The notes beneath the pieces are model-generated. The model was not told where the DNA came from and did not search any database. It was given only the letters and a program-made list of their open reading frames with translations. This document shows positions 1-7,171 of a stretch of 13,800 nucleotides of DNA, in pieces. This stretch comes from Collinsella sp. (GTDB lineage Bacteria > Actinomycetota > Coriobacteriia > Coriobacteriales > Coriobacteriaceae). Position 1 is the first letter of the stretch; every line of letters starts with the position of its first letter. A program made the position numbers and the translations under genes. The stretch lies in contig WGSQ01000034.1 of assembly GCA_014871605.1 (NCBI GenBank), positions 1 to 13,800 of the forward strand, given 5' to 3'.

Positions 1-737
1 TCAACGAGAACGACCCCGCCGACATCAAAGCCGCCAACAACGAGCACGTGCTGCAGAACCAGTTCTTGCTCGACGCCACCTTCCGCGGCGACTACGCGCC
101 CGACACCCTCGAGTGCGCCAACCGCTTGGCTGCCGTCTCGGGCGGCACCATCGAGATCCTAGACGAGGATCTGGAAATCATGCGCGAGGCCGCGCTCTAC
201 AACGACTACCTGGGCGTTAACAACTACCAGTGCCGCTTCTTGAAGGCCTACGATGGCGAGAACGACCTGCACCACAACGGTACGGGCGAGAAGGGCACCG
301 GCCGCTGGCGCGTTAAGGGTATTGGCGAGCATGTGAACAAGCCTGGCATCCCCACCACCGACTGGGACTGGATCATCTATCCCGAGGGCCTGTTCGATCT
401 GCTCGTCTACATTAAGCAGCGCTACCCCAACTACAAGCAGATCTTCATCACCGAGAACGGCATGGGCTACAAGGACCCCTACAAGGACGGTTTTGTGGAC
501 GATCAGCCGCGCATCGACTACATCGAGCAGCACCTGCGCTGGTTGCTCAAGGCCATGGAGGTGGGCGTCAACGTAGGTGGCTACTTCCTGTGGAGCTTGC
601 AGGATCAGTTCTCCTGGACCAATGGCTACAACAAGCGTTACGGCTTCTTCTACGTTGACTTTGAAACCCAGAAGCGCACGCCCAAGGCAAGCGCATACTG
701 GTATAAGCACGTGGCGCAGACCCGTCGTCTGGACTAG
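1..737 (+). CDS. lacG: LacG-like 6-phospho-beta-galactosidase (GH1), 3' part
   Basis: Partial gene running in from before the window; the reading frame is open from base 3 and ends with TAG at 735-737. The visible part is the C-terminal half of a cytoplasmic family 1 glycoside hydrolase that cleaves 6-phospho-beta-galactosides delivered by the PTS. It has the catalytic nucleophile glutamate in the motif FITENGMGYKD, and the phosphate-binding signature FSWTNGYNKRYG, whose Ser, Lys and Tyr correspond to S428, K435 and Y437 of Lactococcus LacG. The Trp after that Ser is the residue typical of 6-phospho-beta-galactosidases rather than BglA-type 6-phospho-beta-glucosidases. The acid/base glutamate lies upstream of the window. 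By eye it is closer to the enzyme at 9165-10586 than to the one at 2381-3829. It is followed by a terminator, so it is the last gene of its operon; a PTS gene upstream is inferred. The exact sugar is not certain. Confidence 0.95.
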   Translation, partial: NENDPADIKAANNEHVLQNQFLLDATFRGDYAPDTLECANRLAAVSGGTIEILDEDLEIMREAALYNDYLGVNNYQCRFLKAYDGENDLHHNGTGEKGTGRWRVKGIGEHVNKPGIPTTDWDWIIYPEGLFDLLVYIKQRYPNYKQIFITENGMGYKDPYKDGFVDDQPRIDYIEQHLRWLLKAMEVGVNVGGYFLWSLQDQFSWTNGYNKRYGFFYVDFETQKRTPKASAYWYKHVAQTRRLD

Positions 738-797
738 CGGCTTGCGACGAGCGGTTGGCGGAATTGCACCGCCCACATAACCTGTCCCCATTTCTCA

Positions 798-841
798 GCC
801 GGGGGCGGCACGTCACACGGCGCGCCGCCCCCGGCCTTTTT
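798..841 (+). terminator. Rho-independent terminator of the first lacG-like gene
   Basis: A perfect 12-base-pair stem (GCCGGGGGCGGC at 798-809 with its complement at 824-835) and a 14-base loop are followed by CTTTTT. It lies 60 bases after the stop codon at 737 and ends transcription on the plus strand. Confidence 0.9.
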
Positions 842-851
842 GGGCGGGTCC

Positions 852-993
852 GTTTGTCTCAATCTGTAACATCTAGCCGAGTTTTTGGGTCCTAGCTGTT
901 ACAGATTGAGACGAACAGGATTGCTCTTTCCGAAGAATCTAAATCTGTAACACGTAGCCCGCTTTTGACCGTCTACCTGTTACAAATCGAGAC
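852..993. repeat. Paired palindromic repeat, copy A
   Basis: Two imperfect palindromes lie in tandem. The first, 852-916 (65 bases), has 20-base arms, GTTTGTCTCAATCTGTAACA at 852-871 against TGTTACAGATTGAGACGAAC at 897-916, that pair throughout with one G-T wobble. CTAG occurs on both sides of the loop. The second, 937-993 (57 bases), has weaker arms (ATCTAAATCTGTAACA at 937-952 and the complement-like TGTTACAAATCGAGAC at 978-993) around the loop core CTTTTGACCGTCTA. Copies B and C, elsewhere in the window, share lengths, order and orientation. Copy A starts 11 bases after the terminator and ends 14 bases before the stop codon of the convergent LacI gene. Its function is unknown. Without a U-run it is not a classical terminator, but it could fold at the 3' end of the lacI message or mark a cassette boundary. 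Confidence 0.9.
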
Positions 994-1007
994 AAACGGA
1001 GTAGGAC

Positions 1008-2036
1008 CTAACCCCGTATGTCCCTAACAGTCGAGCGTTCGACCAATGTACTCGGCACATGAATCGCCTCGATAGACGAGCTCTCTCCAATCGCCGCCTC
1101 AAACGCAAGCTTACCGACACCGCGCAAATCAAATCGCAACGTCGTCAGCCGATTGTGAGGAACAAGTCCCTCGAGTGCGTCGTCGATACCAACCACGCTC
1201 ACGTCGTCGGGCACGGACAGGCCCGCGTTCTCGAGCGCGGCGATAACGCCCAGCGCCATCTGGTCATTTGCCGCAAGCACGGCAGTCGGCGCCTGCGACC
1301 CGCCGGCAAGCACCTCGGCCGCAATCCGCTCGCCCATGGCGTACCCACTGTCCGCACTCCAATCGCCACGCAGCATCGGAGCGGCATCGACATGAGCACG
1401 ACCCAGCGTATCGCGCCAACCGGCCTCACGAAAACGCGAGGAAATCGAGTTTTCCGGACCCGCCACAAACCGCATATTCGAGTGACCATGTTCCAGCAGA
1501 TAATTGGTCAACAGCTCGCACGAACCATACTGGTCGGAGTCGATCGTCGTGCAGCGCGGATGCGCATACATGGACAGGATGACCGTTCGCACTCCCGGCT
1601 GGGGAACAAACTCCTCAAAATCGGGAGCCATGCGGTTCATGTTGAGAATCATGCCGTCGACGGGTCGCTCGACCATGCGGCGCGAGGCATCGGCAAGTGC
1701 ATAGGGCTTGTCGCCGCCCATCTCGATCATAGTGACGGCAAAATCGTGCTCGCGCGCCGCTTGCATGATACCCTCGAGCGTCGCCAGGTTACCGACACGT
1801 GTGATGTTGTACATGCACAGGCCAATAGAACGATACGACCCGCCGCGCAACGCCGCTCCAGCAAAATTGGGACGAAAGCCCAGCTCTTCCATGGCGGCCA
1901 GCACACGCTTGCGCGTCTTTTCCGTCACGTTGGGCATACCGTTGACCACGCGAGACACAGTCTGGCGGCTCACGCCAGCGAGCGCCGCAACCTCTGCCGC
2001 GCTCGCCGAACGACCATTCCTTGTCTGCTGATCCAT
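1008..2036 (-). CDS. LacI-family transcriptional repressor of cassette 1
   Basis: A 342-residue LacI/GalR-type DNA-binding regulator of normal family length. The N-terminal helix-turn-helix is at about residues 11-33 (AAEVAALAGVSRQTVSRVVN), followed by the hinge around RPNFAGAAL (55-63) and a periplasmic-binding-protein-like effector domain from about residue 67 to the end, including the family-typical VSVVGIDD segment. The gene is divergent from the lacG-like/EIICB operon at 2381-5766, so it is inferred to repress that operon and, through the site at 2097-2112, itself. The ligand is probably a beta-galactoside or its phosphorylated form (inference). The start chosen is ATG at 2036, with GGAAGG very close upstream; a GTG at 2045 with AGG five bases upstream is a real alternative. 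The longer in-frame ATG at 2093 lacks a ribosome site and would overlap the promoter leader. Operators are CG-centred palindromes, as usual for this family. Confidence 0.93.
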   Translation of the reverse strand: MDQQTRNGRSASAAEVAALAGVSRQTVSRVVNGMPNVTEKTRKRVLAAMEELGFRPNFAGAALRGGSYRSIGLCMYNITRVGNLATLEGIMQAAREHDFAVTMIEMGGDKPYALADASRRMVERPVDGMILNMNRMAPDFEEFVPQPGVRTVILSMYAHPRCTTIDSDQYGSCELLTNYLLEHGHSNMRFVAGPENSISSRFREAGWRDTLGRAHVDAAPMLRGDWSADSGYAMGERIAAEVLAGGSQAPTAVLAANDQMALGVIAALENAGLSVPDDVSVVGIDDALEGLVPHNRLTTLRFDLRGVGKLAFEAAIGESSSIEAIHVPSTLVERSTVRDIRG

Positions 2037-2096
2037 GCCTTCCACGCTAACCTGCTTCCCAACTATTCCCCGCGCCCATGGCGCATCGTACATACA

Positions 2097-2112
2097 TTGA
2101 TAACGTGCTCAT
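2097..2112. promoter_or_regulatory. Candidate LacI operator near the repressor's own start
   Basis: TTGATAACGTGCTCAT shares ACGTGCTCAT with both operators at 2229-2266 and is centred on the same AC|GT step. It lies just downstream of the predicted lacI promoter (-10 at 2124-2129), a position suited to autorepression. The left half is a poor match, so it is probably weaker. Confidence 0.6.
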
Positions 2113-2123
2113 GATACCCGAGC

Positions 2124-2153
2124 CATATACCACAACATGAAAACTTCTGTCAA
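2124..2153 (-). promoter_or_regulatory. Predicted promoter of the cassette 1 lacI gene
   Basis: Read on the minus strand, a consensus -35 box TTGACA (plus-strand 2148-2153) is followed after 18 bases by TATATG (2124-2129). The -35 falls in a block that also occurs in the other divergent intergenic region. Confidence 0.6.
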
Positions 2154-2190
2154 TCAAAACCGCTTACCGAACAAATACAACCGTTCGCGG
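2147..2190. promoter_or_regulatory. Conserved intergenic block, first copy
   Basis: This block aligns with 7097-7140 using one gap. The best part is ACCGCTTACCGAACAA at 2159-2174 against ACCGTTTACCGGACAA at 7108-7123 (14 of 16 identical), and a second ACCG follows. It overlaps the -35 region of the divergent lacI gene. It could be a binding site for a regulator common to both cassettes or simply shared ancestry. Confidence 0.5.
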
Positions 2191-2228
2191 CTGTTTGAAG
2201 TTGTTTTATTTCTATACATCCCAGCCGG

Positions 2229-2266
2229 ATGTTAACGTGCTCATTGTCAAATGTTCACGTGCTCAT
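2229..2266. promoter_or_regulatory. Tandem LacI operators of cassette 1
   Basis: Two 16-base sites, ATGTTAACGTGCTCAT (2229-2244) and ATGTTCACGTGCTCAT (2251-2266), have centres 22 bases apart, about two helical turns. The second is nearly palindromic (AAATG..CACGTG..CATTT). Both are centred on CG, as usual for LacI-family operators. A good -10 box, TCTAAT, follows at 2273-2278 with no clear -35; another possible -10, TATACA, lies at 2213-2218. Either way the repressor would sit at the promoter of the lacG-like/EIICB operon. The rest of the leader to 2380 shows only the ribosome site GAGAGG at 2371-2376. Confidence 0.7.
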
Positions 2267-2380
2267 TTTGGTTCTAATCATTTTAAGATAGTGTTTATCG
2301 GGCTTTTTCACCGCTGAACGCTAACCAGGGAGCCTCCTGAGCGCAAACGCACAATATCGAACAGCGAGACGAGAGGATGT

Positions 2381-3829
2381 ATGCATATGTCTTTGCTAAA
2401 CCGCGTACAGCAGCTGCCGAAGGGCTTTGTTTGGGGCGCCGCAACCGCCGCGTACCAAACGGAAGGTTCCACGAAGGTGGCAGGCAAGGGTAAGACCATG
2501 TGGGACGATTACCTTGTCGCCCAGGGTCGCTTTTTGCCCGACCCGGCCAGTGATTTCTACAACCGCTACGAGGAGGATATCCGCCTTTCTGCCGAGCATG
2601 GACTCAACGCCATTCGTGTGTCCATCGCCTGGACCCGCATCTTCCCCAACGGCGACGATGCCGAACCCCTCGCCGAGGGCGTTAAGCACTACCACGAGCT
2701 GTTCGCCTGCTGCAAAAAGTATGGCGTCGAGCCCTATGTGTCCCTGCATCACTTTGACTCCCCCGCCGCCCTGTTCAACCCGGGCGACTGGCTCAACCGC
2801 AAGACCGTCGACGCCTATGTGCGCTATGCCGAGTTCTGCTTCCGCGAGTTCCGCGAGGTCAAGAATTGGTTCACCATCAACGAGCTCATCAGCCTCTCGC
2901 ACTCCCAATACATCCAAGGCAACTTCCCGCCCAACCATCACTTTGATGTGACGAGCGGCATCCAGAGCCAGCACAACGAGCTCGTTGCCCACGCCCGCGC
3001 CGTCAACCTGTATAAGGATCTTGACGAGACCGAGCACCTGGGCGGACGCATTGGCATGGTCAACGTCCTGACGCCGGCATATCCTGCCACCGACTCGCCC
3101 GCCGACCAGCACGCCGCCGACCTGTACAACGCCTTCTACACCGACTTCATCATGGACGGCGCCTTCCTGGGTCACTACTCCGCGCGCACCCTCTCACTCA
3201 TCAACGAGATTCTGCGTGCCAACAACGCCACACTTACGGTTGAGGACAGCGACATGGAGGAGCTCGCCAAGGCGGCGCCCCGCAACGATATGTTCGGCCT
3301 CAACTACTATCAGTCGGCGTTTATCGCCGCCTACGATGGCGAGTCCACCAACAGCTTTAACGGCACCGGAGACAAGGGCACCTCGTGCTTTAAGTTTAAG
3401 GGCGTCGGGCAGCAGGTCGATATGCCGGGTATCCCCACCACCGACTGGGATTGGCTCATCTACCCGCAAGGCCTCTACGACACGCTCAAGCACATCAGCG
3501 CCACCTATCCCAACCTCCCCGTCATCTATATCACCGAAAACGGCCTGGGCCACAAGGACCCCGAGCCCGACGCAAACGGCATCGTCGCCGATCCCGAGCG
3601 CATCGACTTTGTCGACCAGCACATGGAGAAGGTGCTCCAGGCGCGCGCCGAGGGCGTCGACGTCCAGGGCTACTTTATCTGGAGCCTGCAGGACCAGTTC
3701 TCGTGGGCCAATGGCTATAACAAGCGCTACGGCCTGTTCTACATCGACTTCGACACGCAAAAACGCTACATCAAGCAGTCGGCACTCTGGTACAAGGAGC
3801 TCGCCGACACTATGGCGGACGCGCAGTAG
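2381..3829 (+). CDS. lacG: LacG-like 6-phospho-beta-galactosidase (GH1) of cassette 1
   Basis: A complete 482-residue family 1 glycoside hydrolase with a TIM-barrel fold and no signal peptide, so cytoplasmic. It hydrolyses 6-phospho-beta-galactosides made by the PTS, giving galactose 6-phosphate and an aglycone or glucose. The acid/base is Glu168 in FTINEL (family motif TFNEP, here with Ile and Leu substitutions), and the nucleophile is Glu386 in YITENGLGHKD. The 6-phosphate pocket residues Ser441, Lys448 and Tyr450 are in FSWANGYNKRYG, with Trp442 favouring galactoside over glucoside phosphates. The start at 2381 has GAGAGG four bases upstream; the in-frame ATG at 2387 (MSLLNRV) is also plausible. 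It is the first gene of an operon with the EIICB at 4006, separated by 176 bases holding a hairpin, and probably controlled by the divergent LacI protein. It is the most divergent of the three paralogues here, so its substrate may differ. Confidence 0.95.
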   Translation: MHMSLLNRVQQLPKGFVWGAATAAYQTEGSTKVAGKGKTMWDDYLVAQGRFLPDPASDFYNRYEEDIRLSAEHGLNAIRVSIAWTRIFPNGDDAEPLAEGVKHYHELFACCKKYGVEPYVSLHHFDSPAALFNPGDWLNRKTVDAYVRYAEFCFREFREVKNWFTINELISLSHSQYIQGNFPPNHHFDVTSGIQSQHNELVAHARAVNLYKDLDETEHLGGRIGMVNVLTPAYPATDSPADQHAADLYNAFYTDFIMDGAFLGHYSARTLSLINEILRANNATLTVEDSDMEELAKAAPRNDMFGLNYYQSAFIAAYDGESTNSFNGTGDKGTSCFKFKGVGQQVDMPGIPTTDWDWLIYPQGLYDTLKHISATYPNLPVIYITENGLGHKDPEPDANGIVADPERIDFVDQHMEKVLQARAEGVDVQGYFIWSLQDQFSWANGYNKRYGLFYIDFDTQKRYIKQSALWYKELADTMADAQ

Positions 3830-3850
3830 CGCATCGCCTCGCTTTCCCCC

Positions 3851-3897
3851 GAGAAGGGAGCGGCCCTATGCGATACAAACCCAGCCGCTCCCCTCTC
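3851..3897 (+). other. Intercistronic hairpin between lacG-like and EIICB genes
   Basis: GAGAAGGGAGCGGC (3851-3864) pairs with GCCGCTCCCCTCTC (3884-3897), 13 of 14 positions, around a 19-base loop. C-rich sequence follows, not a U-run, so full termination is unlikely. It may stabilise or separate the upstream message and adjust the enzyme-to-transporter ratio. The rest of the gap to 4005 shows only the ribosome site AGAGGAG at 3991-3997. Confidence 0.65.
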
Positions 3898-4005
3898 TCC
3901 CCCTGGGACCGACCCCGCCTGCACCCGGGCTTTTAGCAAGCGGGAGACCATATAGGTTTTCAACGTCCATGCCATTAAGATTTCATGCAAAGAGGAGCGT
4001 GAACT

Positions 4006-5766
4006 ATGGAATCGATCGTTAAGTTCTTGGAGAAAGGTCAGCCGTACTTCGACAAGGTCTCTAAGAACATCTACCTTCAGGCCATTAAAGACGGCTTTTT
4101 GGCAGCAATGCCCATCATCCTGTCTTCTTCTGTCTTCCTGCTTATTTCGACCCTGCCGGGCGTTGTCGCCACGGTCGGCGGCTTTACGCTGCCCGACTGG
4201 TGGAACGTCGACGTCGTGAACTTCTGCAACAAGGTTTACAACTTCACGATGGGCGTCGTGGGCATCATGGTCGCCGGCACCACCGCAAGCGCGCTGACCG
4301 GCTCCAAGAACCGCCGCATGCCTGCCGGCAAGGCCATCAACGCCACGAGCACCATGGTCGCCGCCATGTGCGCTATGCTCATCTTGGCCGTTACCCAGAC
4401 GAGTGCCAAGATCGACGGCGCCGATGTCTCGGTGTTCTTTACCGACAACATGGGCACCAAGGGCCTGCTGAGCTCCTTTGTCGCCGCATTTGCCACGGTC
4501 AACATCTATGCCTTCTGCATTAAGCGAGACATCACCATCAAGCTGCCCAAAGAAGTCCCCGGCGCCATCGCCCAGAACTTCCGCGACATCTTCGCCTTCA
4601 GCTTCTCCATCCTGTTTGTCGCCGTCATCGACGTTATCTGCCGCACCTGCTTGGCCGTCCCGTTTGCCAACGTCATCTCCACGCTGGTGAGCCCGCTGTT
4701 CGCCGCTGCCGATTCCTACGCCGGCCTCGCCCTCATCTGGTTCATGATCCCGCTGTTCTGGTTCATGGGCATCCACGGCCCCTCGGTCGTTAAGCCTGCC
4801 CTCAACGCCGCGCTGTTTGGCAACATCACCACCAACCTCGCCACGCTGCAGGCCGGCGGTCACCCCGCCCTCGCCCTGACCGAAAACTTCGGTAACTACA
4901 TCGGCGAACTCGGCGGCACCGGCGCCACGTTCATTGTCCCGATCATCTTCCTGCTCTTTATGCGCTCCAAGCAGCTCAAGGCCGTCGGCAAAGCCTCTGT
5001 CGTGCCCGTGATGTTCGCCGTCAACGAGCCGCTGCTGTTCGCCGCGCCCATCATCCTCAACCCGTACTTCCTGATCCCGTTCCTGTTTGCCCCCGTGGCC
5101 AACGTCCTCATTGGTAAGTTCTTCATCGACTTTTTGGGCATGAACGGCTTTATCTATGCCATGCCGTGGGCACTCCCCGGACCGATCGGCACCTTCATCG
5201 ACACCAACTTCCAGCCGATCTCTCTGGTCCTGGTTGTCGTCCTGCTGGTCGTTGACTTCTTGATCTACTACCCGTTCTGCAAGGCCTACGACAACGTCCT
5301 GTGCAAGCAGGAGGCCGAGACCCTGGCCGAAGAAGAGGCCGAGGAGACCAAGGCCGTCAAGACCGCTGCCGCCCCCGCCGTTGAGGCTCCTGTTGTCGAG
5401 ACCGCTTCTGCCACTGAGGCCTCCGCAGCTCCGTCCGCCCTTAAGGGCAAGGATCTGAGGGTTCTGGTTCTGTGCGCTGGCGCCGGCACCTCTGCACTGC
5501 TCGCCAACGCGCTTAAGGAAGGCGCCGACGAGCTGGGCATCGACATTACCGCCAACGCCGGTGCCTACGGCAGCCACTACGCCATCATGGACCAGTACAA
5601 CGTCATCGTCCTGGCTCCGCAGGTTCGCACCTATTACAACGAGATGAAGGCCGACACCGACCGCCTGGGCATCACGCTGCTGTCGCCCAAGGGCAAACAG
5701 TACATCGACCTCACTAAGGATCCCAAGGGTGCCGTCGCCTGGATCGAGGAAAACCTCAAGGCATAA
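4006..5766 (+). CDS. lacE: PTS lactose/cellobiose-family EIICB component of cassette 1
   Basis: A 586-residue fused membrane transporter and phosphotransfer protein of the PTS lactose/N,N'-diacetylchitobiose (Lac) family. Residues about 30-430 form the EIIC channel with multiple hydrophobic segments, including the sugar-site motifs GIHGPS (His257) and VNEPLLF (Glu341). An Ala/Glu/Val-rich linker spans about 434-482. The C-terminal EIIB domain carries the phosphocysteine Cys490 in VLVLCAGAGTS. It imports a beta-glycoside across the inner membrane while phosphorylating it at carbon 6, supplying the lacG-like enzyme encoded just upstream. Start ATG 4006 has AGAGGAG eight bases before it. EIIA is not fused and no EIIA gene is in the window, so phosphate must come from elsewhere. 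Lactose, another galactoside or cellobiose are possible substrates; the LacG-type neighbour favours a galactoside. Confidence 0.95.
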   Translation: MESIVKFLEKGQPYFDKVSKNIYLQAIKDGFLAAMPIILSSSVFLLISTLPGVVATVGGFTLPDWWNVDVVNFCNKVYNFTMGVVGIMVAGTTASALTGSKNRRMPAGKAINATSTMVAAMCAMLILAVTQTSAKIDGADVSVFFTDNMGTKGLLSSFVAAFATVNIYAFCIKRDITIKLPKEVPGAIAQNFRDIFAFSFSILFVAVIDVICRTCLAVPFANVISTLVSPLFAAADSYAGLALIWFMIPLFWFMGIHGPSVVKPALNAALFGNITTNLATLQAGGHPALALTENFGNYIGELGGTGATFIVPIIFLLFMRSKQLKAVGKASVVPVMFAVNEPLLFAAPIILNPYFLIPFLFAPVANVLIGKFFIDFLGMNGFIYAMPWALPGPIGTFIDTNFQPISLVLVVVLLVVDFLIYYPFCKAYDNVLCKQEAETLAEEEAEETKAVKTAAAPAVEAPVVETASATEASAAPSALKGKDLRVLVLCAGAGTSALLANALKEGADELGIDITANAGAYGSHYAIMDQYNVIVLAPQVRTYYNEMKADTDRLGITLLSPKGKQYIDLTKDPKGAVAWIEENLKA

Positions 5767-5799
5767 GACGCTGACACCACCTGCCGCTTGCAGACAATA

Positions 5800-5842
5800 A
5801 ATGGCCCGTGCATCGATGTGTGATGCGCGGGCCATTTTGTTT
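5800..5842 (+). terminator. Rho-independent terminator of the cassette 1 operon
   Basis: AATGGCCCGTGCATC (5800-5814) pairs with GATGCGCGGGCCATT (5822-5836) over 15 positions with one G-U wobble and a 7-base loop. The run TTTTGTTT overlaps and follows the second arm. The EIICB stop codon is 33 bases upstream. Confidence 0.85.
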
Positions 5843-5861
5843 AGACCGCACCCGTCCTCCT

Positions 5862-6001
5862 GTTCATCTCAATCTGTAACATCTAGCCGAGTTTTTCGGT
5901 CCTAGCTGTTACAGATCGAGATGAACGCACAGGCCAAGCCGAAAATCTCAATCTGTAACATGTAGACCACTTTTGACCGTCTAGTTGTTACAGATCGAGA
6001 C
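5862..6001. repeat. Paired palindromic repeat, copy B
   Basis: The first element, 5862-5926 (65 bases), has arms GTTCATCTCAATCTGTAACA (5862-5881) and TGTTACAGATCGAGATGAAC (5907-5926), plus an inner CCGA/TCGG stem around a T-rich loop. The second, 5945-6001 (57 bases), has arms with TCTCAATCTGTAACA (5946-5960) and TGTTACAGATCGAGA (5986-6000) and an inner TAGAC/GTCTA stem. Compared with copy A, the outer arm changes on both sides so that pairing is kept. It starts 20 bases after the terminator and ends 22 bases before the stop codon of the convergent LacI gene. The similarity to copy A continues for a few bases towards the lacI end (CAAACGGA, then TAGG). Confidence 0.9.
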
Positions 6002-6023
6002 AAACGGAATAGGCCGAGCACGT

Positions 6024-7034
6024 CTACGCCCGCAAGTCCTTTACGCTGGAACGCTCGACCAACACGCCCGAGACGAGCGTACGGCTTCTGGAGCTCGGAG
6101 CTTCCAGACCCGCGACGACCTCGTTGAGCGCACGGACGCCCAGCTCGCGGTGGCGAAACTTCACCGACGTCAGAATCGAGTTGGGAATCGTCTTATAGAG
6201 CTCATCGTCGACGCCGATCCCGGACACCTCAGTGGGCACACGGAGCCCTTTGTCACGTAGAGCCATCATCACGCCGTTTGCCATGCAGTCGTTAGCAGCG
6301 AGGACCGCCGTGCAATCGGGCTTATCGGCAAGCACAAGGCCCGCGGCATAGCCACTATCCGCATTCCAATCGCCTTGCAGAGGCTCGGGCGGCTCAATGC
6401 CACGCGCCTCGAGCGCCGCACGCCAACCTTTCATACGGCACTGGCTCGACAGCGACTCTTGCTTACCAGAGACGAAGTACACGTTTTTATGCCCGTGGTT
6501 CAAGAAGTACTCGCACGCCATGCGCGCACCGCCCTCTTGGTCGTCACTGACGGTGGAGCAGGTAGGATGTTCCATCGGTGTGATAATCACCGTCTTGAGG
6601 TCTTTCGGTGCCTCAAAAGTATCAAAGTCATCGACCATCTGACGCAGGTTGAAGATCATGCCATCAACAGGCAGCTGCGACATCCTACGCGCCGCTTCGG
6701 CAAGGGTCATCTTCTCCCCCGCCCGCTTTTTGATCATCGTGAGCGCAAAGCCGCGTTCTTCGGCGGCATCTGCGATACCGTCAATCATGTCCACGGCACC
6801 GCCCGACAAGTGGAACAGCACCACGCCAATGCACCCGTAACGGCCCAACTTGAGCGAACGCGCGGCAAAGTTGGTTCGAAACCCGAGCGCCTCCATTGCG
6901 GAATGAACCTTATCGCGTGTCGACTCTCGCACGCTATCGGGCTCGTTGATCACACGCGAAACCGTCTTGAGAGAAACACCCGCAGCAATCGCCACATCGT
7001 TCATTGAGACATTTTTCTTGTCCATCGTTGCCAC
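6024..7034 (-). CDS. LacI-family transcriptional repressor of cassette 2
   Basis: A 336-residue LacI/GalR-type regulator, full length. The helix-turn-helix is at about residues 11-30 (MNDVAIAAGVSLKTVSRVIN), the hinge around RTNFAARSLKLG (53-64), and the sugar-binding-type effector domain occupies the rest. The start is set at GTG 7034 because GGAG lies five bases upstream; ATG 7025 (MDKKNV) is possible but too far from that site, and the longer in-frame ATG at 7103 has no ribosome site I can see. It is divergent from the EIICB/lacG-like operon at 7310-10586 and is inferred to repress it through the perfect palindrome at 7185-7208. It is a paralogue of the regulator at 1008-2036, but the operator half-sites differ (GTTGTCAT here, GTGCTCAT there), which suggests separate control. 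A possible promoter is an extended -10, TGTATGCT, on the minus strand (TATGCT at 7077-7082), with low confidence. Confidence 0.93.
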   Translation of the reverse strand: MATMDKKNVSMNDVAIAAGVSLKTVSRVINEPDSVRESTRDKVHSAMEALGFRTNFAARSLKLGRYGCIGVVLFHLSGGAVDMIDGIADAAEERGFALTMIKKRAGEKMTLAEAARRMSQLPVDGMIFNLRQMVDDFDTFEAPKDLKTVIITPMEHPTCSTVSDDQEGGARMACEYFLNHGHKNVYFVSGKQESLSSQCRMKGWRAALEARGIEPPEPLQGDWNADSGYAAGLVLADKPDCTAVLAANDCMANGVMMALRDKGLRVPTEVSGIGVDDELYKTIPNSILTSVKFRHRELGVRALNEVVAGLEAPSSRSRTLVSGVLVERSSVKDLRA

Positions 7035-7096
7035 TACTTCTCCAGTCGGTTTTGCATCGCTTGCTTTTTGCGTTCTAGCATACACTACCTGCCCGA

Positions 7097-7140
7097 CTGA
7101 CAAATCAACCGTTTACCGGACAATATCGACCGCTCACCCG
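7097..7140. promoter_or_regulatory. Conserved intergenic block, second copy
   Basis: This is the counterpart of 2147-2190, with core ACCGTTTACCGGACAA at 7108-7123 followed by a second ACCG. It sits upstream of both the divergent lacI and the EIICB operon. Its role is unknown. Confidence 0.5.
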
Positions 7141-7171
7141 TATATCCTTGTTGCTCTTCCAAAAATGTCTT

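Noticed and set aside
48..737. GTG at 48 as a gene start
   Set aside because: Homology to GH1 enzymes continues upstream to the window edge, so this codon is internal.
852..993. Palindromic repeats as ordinary rho-independent terminators
   Set aside because: No U-run follows either element on either strand, and conventional terminators already lie just upstream at the ends of the plus-strand operons.
2037..2093. N-terminal extension of the cassette 1 LacI protein to ATG 2093
   Set aside because: No ribosome site, and the extra residues are unlike the family, whose helix-turn-helix begins within about 10-15 residues of the start.
3766..5835. 689-codon open frame on the minus strand, opposite the EIICB gene
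   Set aside because: It is antisense to a clear EIICB gene, has low-complexity Gly/Asp/Val-rich composition and no recognisable domain. Such frames are expected in GC-rich genes; the same applies to 2396-3175, 7220-8152 and 9282-10121.
5985..6260. 91-codon plus-strand open frame
   Set aside because: It is antisense to the 3' end of the LacI gene and overlaps repeat copy B, with no recognisable product.
7035..7103. N-terminal extension of the cassette 2 LacI protein to ATG 7103
   Set aside because: No ribosome site is visible, whereas GTG 7034 has GGAG five bases upstream.
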